DNA from: Allantophomopsis cytisporea
Lineage: Eukaryota; Ascomycota; Leotiomycetes; Phacidiales; Phacidiaceae
Assembly: GCA_024752435.1 (NCBI GenBank)
Contig: CP103024.1
Span: forward strand, 806,001 to 870,000
Reading direction: 5' to 3'
DNA length: 64,000 nt
Positions 12,253 to 22,573 of this stretch are shown here, piece after piece. The translations under genes were made by a program, and so were the position numbers. A model generated the notes under the pieces. It was not told where the DNA came from. It did not search any database and was given only the letters and a program-made list of their open reading frames with translations. Every line of letters begins with the position of its first letter. Positions within the stretch are counted from its first letter, which is position 1.

Positions 12253-13678
12253 ATGAGAAGAGTAGTAGTGACAGGTCTAGGGGCCATAACCCCTCTTGGC
12301 GTTGGAATTCGACGTACCTGGCAACGACTACTAGCTAGTGAGTGCGGCATTGTTCAGACTTCTACCATTTCGGCATCATCATCGCTCTCGTCAGCGAATG
12401 ACTTTTCCGATATCCCAAGTAAGATCGCTGGTATTGTACCTCTGGGGTCCAAGGATGAAGGAAAGTGGACGGCGTCGGAGTGGATGGCGAAGGGTGATGA
12501 ACGCCGTATGGCCAAGTTCACTCAATATGCCATAGCTGCCACAGAGGAGGCTCTGCAGGATGCAGGATGGAACCCCGTGAGTCAAGAGGATCAGGAGGCT
12601 ACGGGTGTTTGTCTTGGAAGCGGAATTGGGAACTTCGAAGAGGTCTTTGAGACTTCTGTAGCCTATAATGAGGGTGTTAGTCTTCTCAATTCAATATACA
12701 TTGTGTTTCAAGTACAGAAGAAGACATGCTGAGTGATTGTAGGGTTATAAGAAGGTGTCTCCGTTGTTTGTGCCTAAACTCTTGATTAATCTCGCTGCTG
12801 GGCATATTTCCATGAAGTATGGCCTCCAGGGTCCAAATCATGCGGTTACCACAGCCTGTACGACTGGTGCTCATTCTATTGGTGATGCTTCACGGTTCAT
12901 TGCTTTTGGCGATGCAGACGTCATGGTCGCTGGTGGCTCGGAATCCTGCATTCACCCGCTTGCACTCACAGGCTTTGCTCGTTCAAGGAGCTTAGCCACT
13001 GAGTACAACGATCGCCCACAAGAGGCGTCTAGGCCCTTCGATCGAGATCGTTGCGGCTTTGTTATTGCTGAAGGAGCTGGTGTTGTTGTGCTGGAAGAAT
13101 TGGAGCATGCGAAAGCACGCGGTGCCAATATCTACGCCGAGGTCAGAGGTTATGGATGTAGTGGTGATGCTCATCACGTTACTGCGCCGAAAGAGAATGG
13201 TGCTGGAGCTTTCCTGGCTATGAAGAAAGCGCTCAAAAATGCCGGACTGAAACCGAAGGAAGTGGATTACATCAACGCTCATGCAACAAGCACCCCTCTT
13301 GGAGATGCTGCAGAAAACTCTGCCATCAGGACTCTCATGCTAGGTGACGAGGGCCGCCAGAAGTCCAGCGATATTACTGTCAGTAGTACTAAGGGTGCAA
13401 TTGGCCACTTGCTTGGTGCTGCTGGAGCTGTTGAGGCAATCTTCTCCATTATGGCTGTCAAAGAGGTACTTGGTCCATTGCTATATCAAGCATTGAATGA
13501 GCTAACTGATACTTAGAATGTGGTGCCACCGACACTGAACCTTCACAACATAGAAGCCGGTTTTGATTGCAACTATGTTGCTCTTACAGCACAGCAGAAG
13601 AGAGTAGACGTTGCCATGTCCAACAGCTTTGGTTTTGGAGGAACAAATGCATCGCTGGCTTTTTCAAAGTATGAATGA
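12253..13678 (+). CDS. CEM1: Mitochondrial 3-oxoacyl-[acyl-carrier-protein] synthase (beta-ketoacyl-ACP synthase II type)
   Basis: Three exons: 12253-12675, 12743-13465 and 13517-13678, giving 435 aa. It condenses malonyl-ACP with a growing acyl-ACP in mitochondrial type II fatty acid synthesis, which feeds lipoate production. It is a full-length FabF/KAS fold: N-terminal RRVVVTGLGAITPLG, nucleophile Cys near residue 180 (TTACTTGAHSIG), catalytic His near 321 (NAHATSTPLGD) and near 363 (GAIGHLLGAAGAVE), and the C-terminal GFGGTN loop. Like yeast Cem1, the protein starts almost directly at the fold. An in-frame ATG at 12166 would add 29 residues, so a targeting extension there is possible. Introns of 67 and 51 nt restore the GYKKVSP and ENVVPPTLN joins. 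The first donor is GTTAGT. Confidence 0.92.
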
Positions 13679-14452
13679 GAGTAGGCCTTTGAGTGTATCA
13701 TCCCAGCAGTCAATGGAACAGCCCAAGTATGTATGATGCTCATGCATGACTATATCGTCAAATCTCTGAGCGAAGGAGTATGATGCAATTTTGTGTTGGA
13801 CCTCATTCTAGGAACATCGAAAACATAAATAGGAAGAAGATGAGGATACTACGGAACCCAGATAATTCGAATTGCTGCCTCTTGAAATTTGGAATGCTCA
13901 CTGGTGTCCCCCCACCTTAAAGTATCTGGATGGACAAGTGCAACAACATTCGTCATTTGCATAGCTCTGAATACTTGTACTTTACTGTATCTCAGTATGG
14001 CCTTCAATATATGGCCCTGATGAGTCGTACATCTTTCATGAATAGCATATCTTGAAATGAGATTTCCGATGTGGATAATGATGTATTTCTCAATCGCTGT
14101 ACAGCTCATAATAAATGTGCAGCGCTAGATGATTGTGTCTGATGGGTGATATCGAACGTCGCTGCCATTTCGAGAATGTTTCCCAATGGTTCCTACTGTT
14201 TGAGTGATACCCATTGTCTGGAGTTTGTCGCACATGAGTTCGTTTCTTCACATTTTTCGCACAACATTATTCACTTTTACGCCTACATCTCCCTTTACAA
14301 CTACTTCAAGACCGCATTCAATTCCCGATGGATCACAGCCCCTAGTACATTCATGAAGGTGCGAAAATCTACCTGAACCGTCATTGCACGCGTCTCAAAG
14401 GTCGAATTCCTGTTCAATCAACTATCATATACTCGTCACATCGTACTTCATA
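13679..14452. other. Intergenic region CEM1 / zinc-knuckle gene
   Basis: 774 bp between two genes on the same strand: CEM1 3' UTR and the promoter of the zinc-knuckle gene. ORFs are short and unsupported; no repeat or RNA gene is seen. Confidence 0.5.
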
Positions 14453-15486
14453 ATGACAAAGTCAGTCCAAAAGTTTTGTCCCAACTGTGGCAGTTGTCAT
14501 AGTATGCGACGAGAAGAGTCAGGAACTGTATTTCCAATCTGTTCACGTCGTCAGGATGAAAAATGTCGCAAGTGTGGTCTCAAGGGCCATATCGAACGCT
14601 ACTGCTGGGTCGTTCAGCGAACATTCAATGGTACTCTATCTCCAACTGACCAGCAAAAGCTCTATGAAATGGGAATGGTCGAGGTTGCTTAGATCTTTCC
14701 ATATAATTCCAATACATAAGCTCAGGTTTTCTTATAGCAAAAGCGTCGCACAAAAGAGTATGATACCTACAGACCTCAATATTCGGATGCGAGATACGTA
14801 AGTGGTTTCAATGAATGAAGACATCTGTATTCAGGCCAGACCTATGACTGACCCCTTCTACGAAGCATCGTCCCATTGAATTTATCAAACAGCTCGAGCT
14901 ACCAGAATTTTCAGCGAAGATAGCGGAGGATGTTAATATCTCGTCAAGAGCCGAATTTGATGCAGCCCGCGTACGTCGATTTGGAAGCACTGCTCAGCCT
15001 TCTGTCGACGAACCTGTTTCCTTAAGACTCCTTCTACGCTTAGCCATTGGTAGCCTGCCATTCAAACGCGCTATTACTGTGGTTCAAGGATCTTCTCTCC
15101 CATGCGTGAGCGAGAAATTTATGGCAGAACTCCCAGCCGAAGCTACAACTGCGAACCCCCTATGCTGGCTTGATATCAGGGGCCAACGTGCCTTGAATCC
15201 AAAGAAAGGCGAGACGTTCCATTATGCAAAGCAGCTTCCACTCTCTGAGTTGCCGACCCTCTCTGTTGCAGTAGCAGAGGTCAATGGTCGAGTAGATTGT
15301 GTAGTGGGAACTTGTTGGAACCCAGTCCACGACGTGTCTATCGACTGGTTGAACTTGGAGCACGACTTGATCGCAAAGAACGAAGATCAGCCGATGGCTC
15401 CTCCTCCACCTTACGAATCTACCGCCGGCAATCCGATTGTTATTGATGACGATGATGATGATGATGATGTCTTAATCATAGTCTAA
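14453..15486 (+). CDS. CCHC zinc-knuckle protein of unknown function
   Basis: Proposed three-exon gene: 14453-14683, 14738-14797 and 14866-15486, 303 aa. The N-terminus has a Cys-rich module (FCPNCGSCHS, then PIC) followed by a canonical zinc knuckle, C-x2-C-x4-H-x4-C (CRKCGLKGHIERYC, about residues 42-55), usually binding single-stranded RNA or DNA. Exon 2 encodes a basic/Tyr-rich stretch (QKRRTKEYDTYRPQYSDARY). Exon 3 continues HRPIEFIKQLELPEF and runs without a stop to the end, with a Pro-rich segment (APPPPYE) and a poly-Asp run before the last residues. All junctions are phase 0. Donor 1 (GTTGCT) is weak and acceptor 2 (TACGAAG) competes with a nearby CAG that would give a stop, so the model is an inference. 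Function is unknown. Confidence 0.6.
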
Positions 15487-16149
15487 GAGATTTTGACCTC
15501 GCAGTAATCATTGGTGAGTATATTCCATTGCCATGTGAGTTCTTCATAGAAATATTCTGACTCGGATATTACAGTTGGCATACTAATGACCTGACTCGGA
15601 AACCCACCTTTGTGAGACTCGGATATCACCAACTCACAAGTGCTTCATGCTCCTCAGTATTGTGGCCAATTTGCTGTTGTATACATCTCAAGGTATGTGA
15701 TCCATGCTACTAATGGCAAATTGGCATTACAACTCTTGATAAGAAAGACATCTAACGTCGATATCGCTTTCATCAGACTCGACATTTTGATGTGGAATTC
15801 TACAAATAATCTCACGGGGTTTCACCTACTGGTCGAAATCACCCGTCCATGTCGATTTGTTATTGAGAGGGACTTCATCCAGTACGAGTATAATGCCTTA
15901 TTCTAGGACGTTGATGTTTAGTTGCTTTGCATACCAGCTGTGTTAGATAATCACTAATACACATTTCACCACATGTTAGCTGTATGAAAATCAAAGACCT
16001 TTCATTTTACCGCAGAGAACAATCCACTCATGAGCCTTAGCTCACAAAGTCCAAACACCAAACGCCCCATGCATCTTTATTGTTATCCCCTCCTCAACGC
16101 CTTTATAGATGGCAGGAAAGTAGTCTCCCATCCCTTAGTTCGATACACA
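15487..16149. other. Convergent intergenic region (zinc-knuckle / CEG1)
   Basis: 663 bp between two convergent genes, AT-rich, with no supported feature beyond expected 3' UTRs. Confidence 0.5.
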
Positions 16150-17465
16150 TCACTCGCCCCCTGGAGGTGGACCTGGACTAGGTCTTGCACCACCTTGTTC
16201 TCCATCTGCCTTTCTCTTCAGTCCCTGACCAGCCTGCAGTTTAGCTCTGTCCTTCTCCTCTTGTTGTCTTCTCTTCCACTCATCCCTTGTTCTTTTTGCA
16301 TTTGCTAATAGGTCTTGCTCCGTTACTCGATCCGTGATGCTCTCGATTACACTCATTACTGTGCTAATGTGATTCGCCTCATGCTTGTCATCCCTGAAAC
16401 GCATATATCTCCATCTCTTCTGTGCATCCATATGACATTCCACAATTCTGTGATCCAGTGGTTCTTGCAGGGCCTTGAGGTTTTCCCATTCCTCCTCAGT
16501 CAAGTACAACTCGCCATACCATTCGTCTGGCTGATTGTTGCCCTTATAAGCAAACAGATTGCATGTCGGAATTGCTTCGTAGTCCTTATACGGTTCGGTG
16601 ACACCTTCTGCACGGTCGATTTCGTCCGGGACTACTGTTGGGAAGTCGAGAACCAACCTGAAATCAATAGAGTTCTCCTCTTCCGGTTTCCACTTCAATA
16701 TATGCTGATCCGTTCCATGGCAATATTCTGTATTGCGACATGTGAAGATGAGTCCATCGTTGCCGTGTGGAAGGTTCGGTAATATTTGTCTGAACATCAT
16801 CTCTATCCCATAGGCAAATTGCATCGCCTTCATTTCCATGAAAAAAGGTGCATACTGCGCCTCTTCCGGAAACATGTTGTACAATTTCTGATAGGGATCG
16901 AAGATAAACTCTTTAAAGTATGCTAGTCGTTTGTCCAGCGTTCGAGACATAAGAACCTTCCGGTCAAGGACAAGACAGTCAAAGACGAGGAACTTTGCTT
17001 GCTTTGACCCATTGGGCAGCGTATCCAGGACGAGCTCTCCATCGATGAGTGTGCCTTTATGGAAAGCTTGCTGATCATGCGGCGGCGGGAAATGTAGACT
17101 GCTGTTCTCGTTGACCCAATGATACTCGTTCTTGCGGTCGATGAGATAGATAGCTTCGGCGCCATGTTCGTCCTCAGTGCAGTACATGAGATATCTAATA
17201 CCGTCGGACTTTTCGCATACATAGTAGCTACACGACACCATCAATCAATATGTGACCTCGAAATTGTCAAAGGCGTTTCAGAAGAAGGGGCAGCAACATA
17301 CTCTTGACGAGTCAATTCGTCCAGATGTCGCCGCGCAAAACTAACCGGTTGCGCGCCGGGGAACGACGTGTTCTTCCGTTCAAGCAGTTTGGCTACTTCT
17401 TGTCGAAACCACTGTGTCTGCCCTGGGCTCATCAGCACGCCCGGTTTGCTGATATCGGTGATCAT
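16150..17465 (-). CDS. CEG1: mRNA-capping enzyme guanylyltransferase (alpha subunit)
   Basis: Two exons (17302-17465 and 16150-17227) separated by a 74-nt intron, 413 aa. It transfers GMP from GTP through a covalent enzyme-GMP intermediate to the 5' diphosphate end of nascent mRNA in the nucleus. Motif I is visible as EKSDGIRYL with the GMP-accepting Lys near residue 61; the intron splits the motif-I exon just upstream (RQE|DYYVCEK). Motif III (TLIDGELVLD), motif IV (DGLIFTCRNTEY) and motif V (HILKWKPEEENSIDF) follow, then the OB-fold and a charged tail ending in a Gly/Pro-rich segment. The N-terminal FPGAQPVSFARRHLDEL stretch is typical of ascomycete Ceg1. Ascomycetes carry the RNA triphosphatase on a separate gene, and none is fused here. 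Confidence 0.94.
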
Positions 17466-18560
17466 CGTGAGTGTATGCGCCGCCGTTGGCGCACTTGGAT
17501 AACCCTACAACAGCAGCGGTTCGCAAACGAGGCTTGCCGGTCGCGTGGGCGAATGCGTGTGAGTAGATTCGGATTTCAGAGTAATTATTGTTGCGGGAAG
17601 TTTGGCGCGCGCCGGATAACAATACTCTGGGATGTTGGAATGGCTGCTACAGCTTCGCAGCTGGAAAGGTTGATTCACATTCGAACCATCAAAGTAGTTG
17701 TTGATGAATGCCATATGATGCCTGCGCAGTGCATGCTACTTGTGGTTTAGCGGAGCGGGTTTGGCGGAGCGGGAGAGCTGTAAGGCTGCCCTTAGCTTTT
17801 TTGTGTGCTCCGGGTGTTGGTACTTACCTTACTTGGTGCTGTGTTATTGGAAGTAAGACAATATCAATTTCCTGTTGTTGGAGTCTCCGCTGTGATAAAG
17901 TAGTTCACTGTTGCAGTGATACACAACTGCATGTCCTCAAGGTACCACGACCCTCAGCGATTTCGAGTATGTCTAGAGGTATGTTATATTTTCCCTGGGC
18001 TTACAGATTCGTCACTTACATATTACTTTATTATCGCTCGCCCTGGCTCTTGGAAATGGAATTTTCTACAAGAACTGAGTTTGAGTTCACAAGAGCATAT
18101 GGTGTACAAGCTATAGCAGTTCTCCACTCTGAGAACTCCGGTGTGCTTACAGGGTTTCTTCGCCTCTGCGCTGTGAGAGACCATGAGACGGTGAGCAGCG
18201 CAGCGCCATCTATCAGAGGCTGACCAATGACTTTGTTATTTTGAACCTCCCGCCGTAGCCTGCTGAATAACTCGTATTCGGAAGATTGCAACAGATAGTA
18301 CCTGAATATTCCCTGACAGTTTACCCGCTTCAAGACCTGAAAGCTCATAAACACTCTCGGCCATCGTTTACTTCCCGGGCCGAAAGACCGCGTTCTATCT
18401 TTCATGCATGTTTTAACCTCACTTTAACGTCTCTCAAAGCATCGATAACTATTCTGATAATCGCATATTTGTTTAGGCTACAACACTGACTTGCGTATCC
18501 AGGAAATAACTTACGAAGAATACTTCCTAACCATTTGCACCAGGTTGTGCTATGTGCTTC
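17466..18560. other. Intergenic region CEG1 / epoxide hydrolase
   Basis: 1.1 kb between the CEG1 start and the hydrolase stop, both on the minus strand: CEG1 promoter plus hydrolase 3' UTR. Overlapping ORFs on both strands (171 codons at 17708-18223 plus, 124 codons at 18031-18405 minus) show no domain or linked exons and are not supported. Confidence 0.5.
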
Positions 18561-19949
18561 CTAAAGCTTTGAACCCTCATCATAACCATTGGATCCCTTC
18601 ACAACACCATAAGCTCCTCCGCCCTTCCCAAACATAGTCTTCAAATCTCTAGCTAACAACTCGGGGTGTTCATGAGCATAAAAATGTCCACCACGATCAT
18701 TGTCACTTTCAAAGACAACGGGACCCAGTGTCCTCCCCCAAGTCTTAGGTACAACACGCAGTTCCCTAGGGTTGAAGCAAAGTCCCAATGGCACGCCACC
18801 GATCCAACCCGCTACATCCTCTCGAGTGATCCTTCCAGGGCCAGGCTTTGTATGTACAACCTCGTAGTAAATGCGGTGGGCAGCTCCAGGTCCTGCACGA
18901 CTGAACTGGTAGATACTGATCCAGGTCAGGATTTCCTCATCTGTCCAGGGATAATCGTGACTCCAGTCATGCAGTTTCTCATATATCCAAGCCAACAATC
19001 CAACAGGGCTGTCATTTAGAGAGTATGCCAAAGTCTGTGGCTTGGTGGCCTGCTCAATTTGATATCTATCATTTTTAGCTGTTGTTCTTCAAATTTGGAA
19101 CATACTCCCAAGTGGAAGTACTCACCCTCTACCCTCCTTCTCGAACCAATCACTCCTTTCAAAACCCTTCTTCTCCTTCTCATTATACGGCGTAATAGTA
19201 TGCTGCAGTGCCAAGATAGGATTCTTCAAAAACTCAGGCTGGGCTGCCACAATCATGTTGATGTGGCTTCCTTTGACACTCTCAGGATAGAGCGCACCCA
19301 TAGCTCTGGTGATCAGAAATCCCCAATCGCCACCTTGGGTAACGTAGTCCTTGTAACCAAGTTGTAGCATAAGCTTATGACATGTCTCAGCATACTGAGC
19401 AGTAGCAAAGCCACGCTTTGTGACACCTTGGCTGAAGCCGTAATTGGGAAGTGAAGGAGCTACAACATGGAATGCAGGTCCGCCTGGGGCGGAGAGGTAT
19501 GGTAGCAGCTTCACAACTTCGATAAAAGAACCCGGCCCTATTTCTCTCTCAGTACAACGATCTTTAGACTCACCTCATTTCCGTTCTCCCGACATTAACC
19601 CATCAGAATCGGAGAAAGACTTACAGCCATGAACGAAAATTAACGGAATGGCATTCTTCACTTTACTCTTCTGATGTATGAAATGAATATCCAGAGGCTC
19701 GAAACCATCAACCTTCACACTAGTCTCAAACTGCGGTAATTCATCATTGAACTTCGCCTCTGCACGTCGCCAATCAAAGCTCTCCCAAGCTTTGGTCAAT
19801 CGTTTGATATCTGATAATGGAGCGCCAAGGTCCCAGCCAGAGCCATCAAGCTCATCAGGGAATGTGGCCAATGATAGCTTCGCCTTCAGGGTTTCTATTT
19901 TCGACTCAGGGACATTGATTTTATATGGGCGGGGTGTAGGAGCTGCCAT
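18561..19949 (-). CDS. Epoxide hydrolase (microsomal / juvenile-hormone type, alpha/beta hydrolase with EHN domain)
   Basis: Three exons on the minus strand: 19625-19949, 19126-19537 and 18561-19065, 413 aa. It opens epoxides to vicinal diols through an ester intermediate. The N-terminal EHN lid domain (about residues 1-105; YKINVPESKIETLKAKL, WDLGAPLSDIKRL, FIHQKS) precedes the core. The oxyanion-hole motif HGWPGS is rebuilt exactly by splicing intron 1 (87 nt). The nucleophile is Asp near 179 (TQGGDWGFLITRAMG), and the C-terminal catalytic His lies in GGHFYAHEHPELLARDL. Intron 2 (60 nt) joins EKEGRG to YQIEQATKPQTLAYSLNDSPVG. There is no N-terminal membrane anchor, unlike mammalian mEH. It could serve detoxification or secondary metabolism; no cluster partner is obvious. 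Confidence 0.88.
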
Positions 19950-20658
19950 TGTGGGCGAGATCGAGGTGTATCAAAAAGACTTGGTATGATTAAGCAAACT
20001 GGCTTGCTCTGTGATTATTTCGTGAAACAAAATTGGATGTGCTTATATATTCTGATATTCGCTTCAGGTGATCATTAATCAAAGGGTATGGTATGAGTCA
20101 AAATGCGGTTTGTAAGCAATTGTAGGCAGTGGTGATCATCTACCTTTGACTGCTCTGTTTTGATATGGGGTAACCTCGGAGGGAAGCGCGCGCACTGCAG
20201 GTATGAGGTAATGCGGGGTTATGACCAATGGTACCGTCGTAACGACGTAAGGTATGTATGATGAATGGCGTGGTATAGTGAGTGCCGCAGTATGATACAA
20301 TTTATCAGCAACATCCACACCAATCAAGTAAGATATATACAACGTACATAGATGCATATTCAAATGTTTCTCCACCCCTGAGATTGGCAGCTGACAGGTT
20401 ATTCACAGTTACTGACTTAATTCATTGGTTCTAAGATGTTTCCATCTGCTAAGTCCAACTAGAATGAGCTTCATTCCTACATTTCTCATATATACATAAA
20501 ACGCCTATAACAATTTGGGAGCACACGGATGGTTTGCCTGTAGAAGTGAATCAAACCCAACGGATGCGCCGCGAAACTCGACCAGACTGACAACTTGGTA
20601 TAACCCTCGTGAAACGCCCTTCAAAACCAAACATTATTCAATTGTCTGCTCATTCTGC
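19950..20658. other. Intergenic region epoxide hydrolase / ECM14
   Basis: 709 bp between genes on the same strand, with the hydrolase promoter nearest 19950. It holds no supported gene or repeat. Confidence 0.5.
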
Positions 20659-22510
20659 TCATCTCCTTTTCCTCTTCAGTTCCCAGTTGATATCTTCCAT
20701 ATTGTCGACGAATTCCTCGTCTACATTTGCTTTCTCAATCTCTTCATCAACGTCAACCTCTGCAACATCTTTAGATACGCGATCCATAGCGATCACCTTC
20801 TCTTCAGCACTCAAGCCCTCAATACCCTTGTTTCCGAGTAAGAAGTCACCAAAGTACTTCACGGCGTTGAAAGCCTCTTCCCCGGTGGGTAGGATATGCT
20901 CCGATGGAAGCAGAAATCCATAGCTACCTGTGTCTCTCAACTTAATTTGGTATGAGTAACGTACTTTCATCTCGTGATAGAACCAATCGATGGCACTTCC
21001 ACCACCAGTCTCCATCCTTGCCTTCACATCATTCTTTCCTTTCTTTGCGGCAGTGATTGAGCCCTCACAAGCCGAAGACACAGAGTACGCCTCGCCGCTC
21101 GAAATCCGAATGGCCTTTGCCAACCCGATACCAAGTTCTTCGAGATTCTCAATGCTTGGCGGCGTAGCTGCGCATGAATAACTGTAGGGATATAGCACTT
21201 GTTGCGAATAACTGTGCAGATCCAAGAAGCCAACAAACTTAACGTTATGGTTCTCCGTCTCGTTCTTGGCCCATTCGGCGAATCGATGACTTTCAACAGC
21301 CTGGAATGGTTCGTCACCAGGATAGCTCTCACTACATGGATTACTTTGGAAGGAAGTGCCATCCCATTCAAATCCAAATCCTCTATCGAGGTCGAGGCCA
21401 CGACAGAATCGGAGATTGGTTTGTTGTCTATTCTTTCTCCATAGACGGTCATTCTCCCAAGTGTAAACGTAACCATCGACGTTCAATGTTGGGATGAATA
21501 CCCAGTCGAATTCCTGCAGAAGTTTTGTGATCGCTGGACTCTTACCGTAGGAAGTAATGAGAGACCATGCGATGTAGGTAACTGTGCTCACAGAGATCCA
21601 CTCCCTTGCATGAGTTCCCCCTGAGATGATGATCGTCTTCCGTTCAGGGATATCTTCCTGGGAGTTTGTTGGATGAACTCCCACACGCAGCGCTGGAATA
21701 TCACGGCCCTCATAAGAGACACCAATGTTGATCATTCGAACATGGGTAGTGAACATAGAGGCCATGAGACGCATCCATGGCACAATAACAGAGAGGGGTT
21801 GATAATCACGAAAGAAGATATTATCTGTCTCGCCCGAGGTATGAAGTGCAGGTGTGAAGGCTCGATCAGCATGAGTAGGAGGAAATGGGTTCTCTTGAAA
21901 GGTAAGCGATGGATACGATTGGTAGATGCTTCGTGCAAGATCGGGCATGAGAGGTGAATACGATCTCTGCAGAGACTTGGGTAATAATCCTAGGAGAGAT
22001 GGAACCTAATGGCAATTAGAACAATGCTCAGCATAATGTCACCATTCAACGTACATCATCTTCTCTGAGTCTGATATCAGCCCAGCTATCGGCAAACTCC
22101 CACACATCAAGGAAGAGGGTGTCTGCTGCCTCGGATAGAGCAGCTTCTTCCTCCGATGTTGTGATATTGAATCTCAAGACCACATCTCCTCCATATTTTG
22201 CGAGTAGGGTCGCTGGTAATGGGGTATTCGATTGTCTATGGCTCGCGCAGAGTTTGTCCTTGTGGTTTTTAGTTGACTTGGGAGGGACTCCGAATACAGA
22301 TTCAATGACGGTGTCGCGTAACCATATCAATTGCGGGAAAACGTTACGAAATCGATTCGTAGGCTCGCTGGTGGGATGGTATAGCTGAGGTTGGTTGAAG
22401 GGTGCATTATCTGGGGAGGTCCATGGCACGGCGAAGGCCTGCAACGGCGCGCATGCCAGTAGAGCAAGCAAGACAAACAGCAATTGCAGAGCACTCAGAG
22501 AGCGATGCAT
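20659..22510 (-). CDS. ECM14: Inactive M14 metallocarboxypeptidase-like protein ECM14
   Basis: Two exons (22055-22510 and 20659-22005) with a 49-nt intron, 600 aa. An N-terminal signal peptide is clear (SALQLLFVLLALLACAPLQAFA), so the product is secreted or vacuolar; the family is linked to cell-wall organisation. An activation-peptide-like region follows, including VPSLLGLLPKSLQ, then the M14 peptidase domain. Zinc ligands are present: HAREW (His near 284, Glu near 287) and DLHSYSQQ. The catalytic Glu of active carboxypeptidases, normally in E-L-R-D-T-G, is Lys near 507 (IKLRDTGSYGFLLP), which defines the ECM14 pseudoenzyme group. The C-terminus is acidic, then basic. The intron is required because reading through it meets an immediate stop. 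Confidence 0.92.
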
Positions 22511-22532
22511 CTTCGATGGTGCAATCTCACAA

Positions 22533-22573
22533 CGATGATGATGATGATGATGATGATAACAACAACAACAACG
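22533..22573. repeat. GAT/AAC trinucleotide microsatellite
   Basis: A run of GAT units passes directly into a run of AAC units, about 25 bp upstream of the ECM14 start codon, so probably in its 5' UTR. Confidence 0.9.

Noticed and set aside
17708..18223. 171-codon plus-strand ORF upstream of CEG1
   Set aside because: Cys/Trp-rich composition, overlapped by an equally open minus-strand ORF, no family resemblance.
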